From NCBI GenBank assembly GCA_937858165.1, contig CALLZA010000758.1, positions 1-11,153 on the forward strand: 11,153 nt of DNA, read 5' to 3'. The stretch comes from an uncultured Ardenticatenia bacterium (GTDB lineage: Bacteria > Chloroflexota > Anaerolineae > Promineifilales > Promineifilaceae). The notes under the pieces are model-generated. The model ran no database searches. It saw only the letters and a list, made by a program, of their open reading frames with translations, and was not told where the DNA came from. A program made the position numbers and the translations under genes. This document shows, piece after piece, positions 1 through 5,135 of the stretch (position 1 is the stretch's first letter; each line of letters begins with the position of its first letter).

Positions 1-61
1 TTCTCTATCGTGTTGGATGTAATGTACAGTATGGTAAGAGCGTTTGATCGTTGTTTTTTTT
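1..61. other. Non-biological contig end (read past adapter)
   Basis: This stretch lies outside the P7 adapter that starts at 62. It ends in a T-run (about 54-61), the reverse-strand image of the A-run typical of an Illumina read continuing past the end of its library fragment. The remaining bases are A/T-richer than the insert and show no coding signal. I read it as low-quality sequence carried into the assembly, not genome. Confidence 0.93.
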
Positions 62-127
62 CAAGCAGAAGACGGCATACGAGATCTAGTACGGTCGCGT
101 GGGCTCGGAGATGTGTATAAGAGACAG
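62..127 (+). other. Nextera P7 adapter with i7 index (sequencing artefact)
   Basis: The order matches the Nextera i7 primer: P7 flow-cell sequence (62-85), 8-base index CTAGTACG (86-93), linker (94-108) and the 19-bp Tn5 mosaic end AGATGTGTATAAGAGACAG (109-127). One base at 97 differs from the standard linker (G instead of T), as expected of a late, low-quality cycle. Genomic sequence starts at 128. Translated on the minus strand, the adapter adds a false C-terminal peptide containing YTSPSPRDRTRSRM to the S1-domain protein. Confidence 0.98.
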
Positions 128-507
128 ATATTGACGAAGGCGCCAAAGTTCTCCAGGCGAGTCACTTTGCCGGAATAGGGGCGGTCCGTTTGGAGTTCTG
201 TCCAATCGACAGCCAACGGTGGAACCATCGTCAGCATGATCTGCTGGCGCTCCGGGTCCACCTTCTCGACCCACACCATGACCTCATCCCCTTCCTTCAG
301 CACGTCGGAAACGCGGTTGACTTGCTCGCCGCCGAGTTTCGAGACGTGAATCAGGCCGGTCAGGCCCTGGCCGAGGTCGATAAACGCACCGTAGAGTTCC
401 AGCCGCTTGACGGTCCCGCCGAGCTGCATTTTGGGCTTCAGGTCGGCGAAGCTCGTCGGGGCGGTGGTGGTTTCTTCGGTGGTCGCTTCAATAACGTCTG
501 CACTCAT
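128..507 (-). CDS. S1-domain RNA-binding protein (ribosomal protein S1-like), 3' end missing
   Basis: S1 (OB-fold) domains bind single-stranded RNA; tandem copies occur in ribosomal protein S1, which recruits mRNA to the 30S subunit. After an acidic, Thr-rich leader (residues 1-20), residues about 26-95 form one complete S1 domain (GTVKRLELYGAFIDLG, then GLIHVSKL, ending in QQIMLTM). A second begins near 108 (YSGKVTRLENFGAFVN). It is cut after residue 126 by the adapter at 127; later residues in that frame are artificial. I chose the ATG at 507 because AGGAGAG (521-515) sits 7 nt upstream; the in-frame ATG at 531 has no Shine-Dalgarno. It lies downstream of recA on the same strand but has its own promoter. 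It could be rpsA or a shorter general S1-domain protein; the missing domain count would decide. Confidence 0.85.
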
Positions 508-539
508 GACAGAACTCTCCTGCAATGGCATTAGGGTAT

Positions 540-558
540 CGCGCGGCGACGCCGCGCG
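540..558 (-). promoter_or_regulatory. GC-rich hairpin in the S1 gene leader
   Basis: A perfect 8-bp inverted repeat with a 3-nt loop (CGCGCGGC / GCCGCGCG) lies 33-51 nt upstream of the S1-domain start, within the predicted 5' leader. No T-run follows, so it is not an intrinsic terminator. Ribosomal protein S1 is known in some bacteria to control its own mRNA, so a leader structure here could be regulatory. That is inference only. Confidence 0.45.
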
Positions 559-626
559 GAATAGGATTGGTTTATGCTTTGTTCAACGGGGGTAGAACAT
601 TGCCGGTGTTAATCTGATTCCGAAGG

Positions 627-654
627 ATTATAGCAATGGACGCGCGGGTGTCAA
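627..654 (-). promoter_or_regulatory. Consensus sigma-70 promoter of the S1-domain gene
   Basis: Read on the minus strand, TTGACA (654-649) and TATAAT (632-627) are separated by 16 bp, with a TG one base before the -10 (TGCTATAAT, an extended -10). Both hexamers match consensus fully. Predicted transcription starts near 620, giving a leader of about 113 nt. This implies strong expression independent of recA, as expected for a translation gene. I see no gene or other structure between this promoter and the hairpin at 764 (655-763). Confidence 0.85.
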
Positions 655-763
655 CCATTTGGAGCAGCACCTTACCCACCGCCAATGGAGTGTAGTGTAG
701 ACGACACAGCTTACAACGTGGCTAACGCTGAATTAGGAAGACCTCAGGCAAAGATCGCGAAGG

Positions 764-816
764 ACGCCAAGAGCGCCAAGGAGATACTCTTCTTGCGTCC
801 TTGGCGTTCTTGGCGT
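764..816 (-). repeat. Hairpin repeat after recA (GGACGCCAAG family, copy 1)
   Basis: Two 19-nt arms (764-782 and 798-816) pair with a single mismatch around a 15-nt loop. The element starts 11 nt after the recA stop codon (830-828). Its arm sequence CGCCAAGAACGCCAAGGACG closely matches a segment of the repeat at 10537-10606. No T-run follows the stem, so it is not a canonical intrinsic terminator, but it could protect the 3' end of the recA mRNA or slow polymerase before the S1 promoter. Confidence 0.8.
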
Positions 817-827
817 GCGGTCTTCTC

Positions 828-1901
828 CTAGAACTCGCCGGCTTCGACTGCGATCCCTTCGGCCTCGTTGTCGTCGTCCAGCTTGACAGGGGCCAGGCGT
901 GCCTCGGTGCGGATACGGCGCTCCAGGTCAGCCAGCACGGCCGGATTTTCGGACAGATAGACCTTGGCATTCTCGCGCCCCTGGCCCAGGAGGACGTCGT
1001 TGTAGCGGAAGTACGCCCCGCGCTTGTCGACAATGTTGTAGGTCGTTGCCAGGTCGAGCACGTCGCCACTGCGGGAGATGCCCTCATTGTACATGATGTC
1101 GAACTCGCACTCGGTGAAGGGCGGGGCGACCTTGTTCTTCTTGACCTTGACACGGGTGCGGTTGCCGACGACGTCGTTACCGGCTTTGATGGCCTGGATG
1201 CGGCGGATGTCCAGGCGCACGGAGGCGTAGAATTTGAGGGCGTTGCCGCCGGTGGTCGTCTCGGGGTTGCCGAACATGACGCCGATCTTCTCGCGCAACT
1301 GGTTGGTGAAGATGACGACGGTGTTGGTCTGCTTGATGGCCCCGGAGAGCTTGCGCAGCGCCTGGCTCATGAGGCGGGCTTGCAGGCCGACGTGGCTGTC
1401 GCCCATCTCGCCCTCGATCTCGGCGCGGGGGACAAGGGCGGCGACGGAGTCGATGACGACGATGTCCATGGTGCCGGAGCGGATGAGGGCGTCGGCGATC
1501 TCCAGGGCTTGCTCGCCGGTGTCGGGCTGGGAGACGTAGAGCTGGTCGATGTTGACGCCGCACTTGGCAGCGTAGGAGGGGTCGAGGGCGTGCTCCATGT
1601 CGATGTAGGCGCAGATGCCGCCGAGCTTCTGGGCTTCGGCGACGATGTGCTGGCAGAGGGTGGTCTTGCCGGAGGACTCGGGGCCGTAGATTTCGACGAT
1701 ACGGCCGCGCGGCACGCCCCCCACGCCCAACGCGATGTCGAGCGAGATGGAGCCGGTTGGAATGGTCTGGACGTTCAGATGCTGGGCCTCGCCCAGGCGC
1801 ATGATTGTGCCTTCGCCGAAGCGCTTGGTCAGCGAATCGATGGTCTTGTCGAGCGTGGCGATGCGGCCGTCAATGGCATTGCTGCCGTTCGTGCGGGACA
1901 T
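828..1901 (-). CDS. recA: Recombinase RecA
   Basis: RecA polymerises on single-stranded DNA, catalyses ATP-dependent homologous pairing and strand exchange, and as a filament triggers LexA self-cleavage in the SOS response. The 357-aa protein is full length. Visible motifs: Walker [10 protein letters not shown] (73-81), the catalytic-glutamate segment [10 protein letters not shown] (99-108), Walker B DIVVID (146-151), loop L1 around [12 protein letters not shown] (161-172), and loop L2 [20 protein letters not shown] (200-219). The C-terminus ends in an acidic tail ([16 protein letters not shown]), as in other RecAs. The ATG at 1901 is supported by TAGGAG 7 nt upstream. A strong promoter and a LexA-type box lie upstream, and a hairpin repeat follows the stop codon. 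Nothing looks broken. Confidence 0.99.
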   Translation of the reverse strand: MSRTNGSNAIDGRIATLDKTIDSLTKRFGEGTIMRLGEAQHLNVQTIPTGSISLDIALGVGGVPRGRIVEIYGPESSGKTTLCQHIVAEAQKLGGICAYIDMEHALDPSYAAKCGVNIDQLYVSQPDTGEQALEIADALIRSGTMDIVVIDSVAALVPRAEIEGEMGDSHVGLQARLMSQALRKLSGAIKQTNTVVIFTNQLREKIGVMFGNPETTTGGNALKFYASVRLDIRRIQAIKAGNDVVGNRTRVKVKKNKVAPPFTECEFDIMYNEGISRSGDVLDLATTYNIVDKRGAYFRYNDVLLGQGRENAKVYLSENPAVLADLERRIRTEARLAPVKLDDDNEAEGIAVEAGEF

Positions 1902-1980
1902 GGGATAACTCCTATTTGGATGCTGGTGAGACTAAGGCTCTTGGGCGCAACGCCGGGGGACGAGCGCGGCCAATGTCAAC

Positions 1981-2009
1981 ATAATAGCACAGATGTTCGC
2001 CGCCGTCAA
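1981..2009 (-). promoter_or_regulatory. recA promoter (TTGACG-17-TATTAT)
   Basis: On the minus strand TTGACG (2009-2004) is followed, 17 bp later, by TATTAT (1986-1981). Each hexamer differs from consensus at one position and the spacing is optimal. Transcription would start around 1974, giving a leader of about 70 nt before the recA Shine-Dalgarno. Confidence 0.85.
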
Positions 2010-2016
2010 GACCGAA

Positions 2017-2045
2017 GTTAAAAAACTGAACAATCGTTCAATCAA
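2017..2045 (-). promoter_or_regulatory. Candidate second recA promoter overlapping the SOS box
   Basis: On the minus strand TTGATT (2045-2040), a 17-bp spacer and TTTAAC (2022-2017) form a weak promoter-like pair, 4 of 6 matches each. The SOS box fills the spacer, which is the geometry expected for LexA blocking RNA polymerase. The hexamers are poor, so this is only a candidate. Confidence 0.35.
2027..2040 (-). promoter_or_regulatory. LexA-type SOS box upstream of recA
   Basis: GAACAATCGTTC (2028-2039) is a perfect GAAC-N4-GTTC palindrome, extended by one pair to 2027/2040. It fits the CGAAC-N4-GTTCG type known from Firmicutes and Actinobacteria (DinR/LexA), not the CTG-N10-CAG type of Gammaproteobacteria. 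It lies 127 nt upstream of the recA start and about 19 bp upstream of the strong -35 element. Placement before recA, a core SOS gene, supports the call; lexA itself is not in the window. Confidence 0.8.
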
Positions 2046-2067
2046 AAAGATAAGGCTGGATCAGCCT
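2041..2067 (-). terminator. Intrinsic terminator of murJ
   Basis: Read on the minus strand, a 6-bp stem (AGGCTG, loop ATC, CAGCCT; 2067-2053) is followed by TATCTTTTTG. The murJ stop codon TGA (2063-2061) lies within this stem-loop. Immediately beyond, the SOS palindrome (2040-2027) is followed by a T6 run and could act as a second, weaker terminator stem for murJ read-through. Confidence 0.7.
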
Positions 2068-3590
2068 GCGCCGGCCCGCGCCGTCTGCCACAGTTGCTGT
2101 AATTCGCGCCCGCCCAACAGCCACGTCGTGGCCACGTAGACGGCCGCGCCGACTCCGCCGCCGACGAGCAGAAAGGGCAGCGTGCCCGACACGACGCGGC
2201 CAACGAGCACAATGGCCGCGCCCATGACCGCCGCGCCGGTTGCCGCGCGCAGAAAGGCCAGCGGCAGCGTCCGCCCGCCCAGACCACCGAGGGCGCGCCG
2301 GTTAAGCTCTAGGAGCGTCAGGGCCAGCAGGGTGAAGCTCAATGTCGTTGCCAGGGCCAGGCCGACGACGCCGCGCCCGTCGACCAGGGCGTAGATGGCC
2401 GCGATGGTGACGATCAGCCAGCCAAGATAGGCGATCATCGGCACAAATGTGTTGTGACGAGCGTAGAACAGCCGCGCCACCACGTCGAGGGTCGATTCGG
2501 CGACGATGCGCCCGCTGAAGGCCACCAGCACGGCGAAGACGAGTTGCGTGGCCTGTTCGTCGAACGCGCCGCCCTGGAAGAGTGTCACGATGATGGGGCG
2601 GCCGAGCAGCACTGTGGCCACCGCCGCCGGCAGTGTCAGCGTCCAGACGATGCTGAGCGTCTGCGCCGCCGCCCGCCGCAGCCCGGCGATGTCGTCGGCG
2701 TTGTACAGCTCGGCCAGGGTGGGGAAAACAACCAAAGCGATGGCCGTGCCGAACAGCGTCTGGGGAAACTGCATGAGAGCGTAGCCATAGAAGTAGGCCG
2801 ACGTGGCCCCGGTGGGCAGGGCCGAGGCCAGGCGGATGATAAACAGGTCGGCAAACTGGATCGTGCCCAGGGTGACGATGCGCGGCCCCATCAGGCGGAT
2901 GATCTCGCTCACGCCGCGCAGGCGCAGGTCGAGCGCCGGTCGGTAGCCGATGCGGTAGCGCCACAGCGCTGGCAGTTGAATGAGGACGTGGAACAGCGCG
3001 CCGACGACCGTGCCCCAGGCCAGGCCAATGATGCCCAGCCGCGGCACGAAGACGAAGAGGCCGACAAAGTAACCGATGTCGAGCGACAACGGGGCCAGCG
3101 CGGGCAGGGCAAAGTGCTGGTGGGCGTTCAACAGACTGCCGAGCGCGCCGCTGAAGCCGAAGATGGTTGTCTGGACAAGAATAACGCGCATGATTCGCGC
3201 CGTCAGGAGCTGCTGTTCGGGCGAAAAGTCGGGCACAAGCACGTGGGTTGTCAGCCACGGAGCCAGCAGGATGCCGGCGGCCGACACTGTGCCCAGCACC
3301 AATAGGACGAGCGTCAGGATGGTGTGGGCCAGACGGGCACTGGCGTCGCGCCCTTCGCGCGACAGATACTGGCTGTAGACCGGGATCAGGGCCGCGGCCA
3401 GCGAGCCGCCGGCGATGACGGCGAAGAACAGCTCAGGCAACTGGTTGGCGGCGGTGAAGGCGTCATACTCCGCCCCGGCGCCGAACGCCTGAGCCACGAA
3501 GCGCGCCCGGAAGAGGCCGACGACCTTGCCCAGGGCGAAGAGAGCGATGACGACGACCGATGAGCGCAGGAGATGGCGGGCGCGTTGCAT
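2061..3590 (-). CDS. murJ: MurJ/MviN-type polyprenyl-linked glycan flippase
   Basis: MurJ proteins (MOP superfamily) move lipid II, the peptidoglycan precursor, across the cytoplasmic membrane. The 509-aa product is the usual size and is hydrophobic throughout, compatible with 14 membrane helices. The N-terminal family block is clear: GLFRARFVAQAFGAGAEYDA (25-44), then LPELFFAVIAGGSLAAALIP (51-70). A later family motif reads LMQFPQTLFGTAIALVVFP (272-290). Against E. coli MurJ as I remember it, R24 and D39 are kept (R28, D43), but R18 is Lys22, R52 is Phe56 and R270 is Ala271, so the substrate could differ. The ATG at 3590 is preferred over an upstream in-frame TTG at 3626 because a -10 element ends 8 nt before it. 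Family assignment is firm; lipid II as substrate is less so. Confidence 0.88.
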   Translation of the reverse strand: MQRARHLLRSSVVVIALFALGKVVGLFRARFVAQAFGAGAEYDAFTAANQLPELFFAVIAGGSLAAALIPVYSQYLSREGRDASARLAHTILTLVLLVLGTVSAAGILLAPWLTTHVLVPDFSPEQQLLTARIMRVILVQTTIFGFSGALGSLLNAHQHFALPALAPLSLDIGYFVGLFVFVPRLGIIGLAWGTVVGALFHVLIQLPALWRYRIGYRPALDLRLRGVSEIIRLMGPRIVTLGTIQFADLFIIRLASALPTGATSAYFYGYALMQFPQTLFGTAIALVVFPTLAELYNADDIAGLRRAAAQTLSIVWTLTLPAAVATVLLGRPIIVTLFQGGAFDEQATQLVFAVLVAFSGRIVAESTLDVVARLFYARHNTFVPMIAYLGWLIVTIAAIYALVDGRGVVGLALATTLSFTLLALTLLELNRRALGGLGGRTLPLAFLRAATGAAVMGAAIVLVGRVVSGTLPFLLVGGGVGAAVYVATTWLLGGRELQQLWQTARAGAG

Positions 3591-3598
3591 GGTCGGGG

Positions 3599-3626
3599 AT
3601 TGTAGCGTCGGACGGGCGGGCGGCAA
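3599..3626 (-). promoter_or_regulatory. murJ promoter, leaderless type
   Basis: On the minus strand TTGCCG (3626-3621), a 16-bp spacer and TACAAT (3604-3599) precede the murJ ATG (3590-3588). Only 8 nt separate the -10 from the start codon, so transcription would begin at or next to the ATG. No Shine-Dalgarno is present, which fits leaderless translation. Confidence 0.6.
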
Positions 3627-3643
3627 CCGGCAGAAGAATGGAA

Positions 3644-3678
3644 CGCGGATGGCGCTGATTGCGCGGATGAACGCGGAT
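3644..3678 (+). repeat. Array of four CGCGGAT-like units upstream of ORF178
   Basis: CGCGGAT occurs at 3644, 3662 and 3672, with a one-mismatch copy CGCTGAT at 3653; successive starts are 9, 9 and 10 bp apart. The last unit runs into TTAG and then the TATAAT at 3686. A similar array lies before the tatA promoter (8220-8260). It could be a short dispersed repeat or a binding-site array; no -35 hexamer is visible at the expected place. Confidence 0.65.
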
Positions 3679-3685
3679 TAGGGGC

Positions 3686-3691
3686 TATAAT
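3686..3691 (+). promoter_or_regulatory. -10 element of ORF178, leaderless type
   Basis: A perfect TATAAT (context GGCTATAAT) ends 8 nt before the ATG at 3700, so the transcript would begin about 0-2 nt before the start codon. No Shine-Dalgarno and no recognisable -35 are present. The layout mirrors that of murJ, which diverges 110 bp away. Confidence 0.65.
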
Positions 3692-3699
3692 GGGGAACT

Positions 3700-4236
3700 A
3701 TGGTTGAGAACTTGCCGATGATTAGCGGCGCGCGCTTTGAGCAGTCGCCGCAACGCTTGAAGATCGTTCTGCCCGTCCGGCGCGACTGGGCGCTATTCGT
3801 CATCTACTCGATCCTGGAAGTCGCGTGGTTGGTCATGCTGATCGGCGGGCTGGTCTTTCTGGCTCGTGTAGCCTTTTCGGGCGAGCGTTGGGCGTTCGTC
3901 TTCGCCGTTATGCTGCTGGGGTTGCTGCTCATTCTGTTTCGCTTCGGCCGCTTCCTCTCCCGCCAGTGGGCCACCTACGCTGCCAGCCGCGAAATCCTGT
4001 TCATCAACCGCGAGGAGTTGATCTTGCGCCGGCCGATCTCCATCTGGGGCAATACCGACACGTATGGCATGGAGCACGTGACGTCGTTTTACCTCAGCGA
4101 GAAGCCGCGCGCCGTGGCCTTCGATTACGGCTATCGCCACGTCTACTTCGCCGAGGCGCTCCAGCCGGAAGCCCAGGTCGCGCTGCGCAACTTCCTCAAC
4201 AGCACCTACTTCCCCGACCACGACGAAGACGAGTAG
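3700..4236 (+). CDS. Membrane protein of unknown function, two TM helices plus C-terminal soluble domain
   Basis: I do not recognise a named family. The 178-aa product has a polar N-terminus (1-30), two membrane helices (about 31-56 and 63-81), a basic stretch after the second (RFGRFLSRQWATYAASRE, 81-98) and a soluble C-terminal half rich in beta-type sequence (about 98-150: ILFINREELILRRPISIWG, then EHVTSFYLSEKPRAVAFDYG), ending in a short helix and an acidic tail DHDEDE. Two helices followed by a compact beta domain recall bacterial PH-like (YdbT/bPH) membrane proteins, but that is a resemblance only. The ATG at 3700 is chosen from the -10 element 8 nt upstream; an in-frame ATG at 3718 is possible. 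It diverges from murJ and converges on the ABC permease. Transfer or damage is not evident. Confidence 0.8.
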   Translation: MVENLPMISGARFEQSPQRLKIVLPVRRDWALFVIYSILEVAWLVMLIGGLVFLARVAFSGERWAFVFAVMLLGLLLILFRFGRFLSRQWATYAASREILFINREELILRRPISIWGNTDTYGMEHVTSFYLSEKPRAVAFDYGYRHVYFAEALQPEAQVALRNFLNSTYFPDHDEDE

Positions 4237-4249
4237 GGAAGGGGCTAGT

Positions 4250-4305
4250 GATTAGAGGCTAGGGATTAGGGCAGAGCGCTCTCCCCTAATCCCTAGCCTC
4301 TAATC
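4250..4305. terminator. Perfect 22-bp inverted repeat between convergent genes (probable bidirectional terminator)
   Basis: Arms 4250-4271 and 4284-4305 are exact reverse complements. The inner bases 4273-4282 (AGAGCGCTCT) are themselves a palindrome, so after one C-C mismatch the stem continues almost without a loop. Each arm holds AGGCTAGGGATTAG, and a second CTAGTGATTAG lies at the outer left. It begins 13 nt after the ORF178 stop and ends 2 nt before the permease stop. The position suits a bidirectional terminator, although no T-run flanks it. Confidence 0.75.
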
Positions 4306-4307
4306 CC

Positions 4308-5135
4308 TTATTCGGTGAAGTCGAGGTCTTTGCCGGCGAAGAGCGTGGCGGCGATCAGGAAGAGGATAGAACCGTAGAGCAGCAGCACCGCCGGGGCCAG
4401 AGCTTGCGACGGCGTAAACCCCCCGGCGAAGACAGCGTCGCTCATCGCCTGGAAGGGCCAGAAGATGACCGCTGCCCCCTGCGACAAAGCGCTCAGCGTT
4501 GGCCCACTAAGCCAGATAGAGAGCGTGTCTACCGCGTTGGACAACGCGACCAGATTGATCTCCAGCAGCACGCCTGACAGATCGTAGAGCCGCTCCACCA
4601 GCCACGCGTCGGGGCTTGTGGTCACGCCCTTCAGGATGAGCAGCACGGCCAGCAGACCAAAGATGATGACCCGCGACCAGCCGGCGGTAACAAGGTCGGA
4701 GGCGTGGAGGGCCAGCACCGCGGCCAGGATGTGGATCGACAGCCAGAGCGGCGGGAGCATCAGCCAGTGGCCGGCCATCTCCGGGCCGCGAATGAGCGCC
4801 AGCCCAGCCACCAACAGTTGCAAGCCCACGCCCAGAATGAGCGCGCTAAGGATGACGGCCGCCAGGTACTCGATGCGGCTCGGCAGACGGACGAGCAGGG
4901 GGTAGTTTTCCAATCGGGCGGCGCGCCCACTGAGCGATAGCGCGGCGAGGAACGTCGCCGTGGCCCCGAAGGCGCCGATAAGGATGACGTAGTTCTCCAC
5001 GTCTGGCGTCCCCTGTCCGGGCGGGAAGAAGACCACCCAGTAGACAAGGGTGAGGATAAGCAGCATGAGGCCCGTCAGCGAGAAGAACAGGCTCTTGGTG
5101 AAGTAAGCGGTCAGACTCCAGACGCGCTGCATCAT
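4308..5135 (-). CDS. ABC transporter permease subunit (ABC-2-like)
   Basis: This 275-aa hydrophobic protein has about six or seven predicted membrane helices (roughly 17-37, 47-69, 90-115, 126-146, 155-171, possibly 205-227, and 246-267). Its sequence does not identify it, but its start codon overlaps the stop of the ATPase gene by four bases (ATGA, 5135-5132), so the two are translationally coupled and presumably form one transporter. The ATPase is of the ABC-2/exporter type, which suggests export or a membrane-maintenance role; the substrate is unknown. A tandem in-frame ATG begins at 5132, so the start is uncertain by one codon. The C-terminus is short and acidic (GKDLDFTE). No solute-binding protein gene is linked. 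Confidence 0.75.
   Translation of the reverse strand: MMQRVWSLTAYFTKSLFFSLTGLMLLILTLVYWVVFFPPGQGTPDVENYVILIGAFGATATFLAALSLSGRAARLENYPLLVRLPSRIEYLAAVILSALILGVGLQLLVAGLALIRGPEMAGHWLMLPPLWLSIHILAAVLALHASDLVTAGWSRVIIFGLLAVLLILKGVTTSPDAWLVERLYDLSGVLLEINLVALSNAVDTLSIWLSGPTLSALSQGAAVIFWPFQAMSDAVFAGGFTPSQALAPAVLLLYGSILFLIAATLFAGKDLDFTE

Noticed and set aside
508..531. Upstream in-frame ATG (531) for the S1-domain protein
   Set aside because: No Shine-Dalgarno precedes 531, while AGGAGAG lies 7 nt before the ATG at 507.
655..763. Possible small gene or RNA between the S1 promoter and the recA 3' hairpin
   Set aside because: No Shine-Dalgarno-led frame, tRNA-like fold or stable long stem was visible by eye.
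801..2021. A 406-aa open frame on the plus strand opposite recA
   Set aside because: It is the antisense of a certain recA gene. Its composition (Gly/Ala/Asp/Val repeats, no domains) is what the high-GC complementary frame produces, and no ribosome site supports it.
2454..3305. A 283-aa open frame on the plus strand opposite murJ
   Set aside because: It is antisense of a membrane-protein gene, giving a hydrophilic Gln/Arg/Asp-rich translation with no recognisable domain.
3591..3626. N-terminal extension of MurJ from a TTG at 3626
   Set aside because: The extension would overlap the murJ promoter elements, adds a non-conserved Pro-rich piece, and the ATG at 3590 aligns with the usual MurJ N-terminus.
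3659..3664. TTGCGC as a -35 for the ORF178 promoter
   Set aside because: The spacer to TATAAT would be 21 bp, longer than sigma-70 promoters normally tolerate.
3644..3678. CRISPR array
   Set aside because: Units are only 7 bp at 9- to 10-bp spacing with degenerate copies; no 25-40 bp repeats, no unique spacers and no cas genes are present.
4250..4305. Telomere-like TTAGGG repeat
   Set aside because: The GATTAGGG-like motifs are part of a 22-bp inverted repeat, not a tandem hexamer array, and the site is internal.
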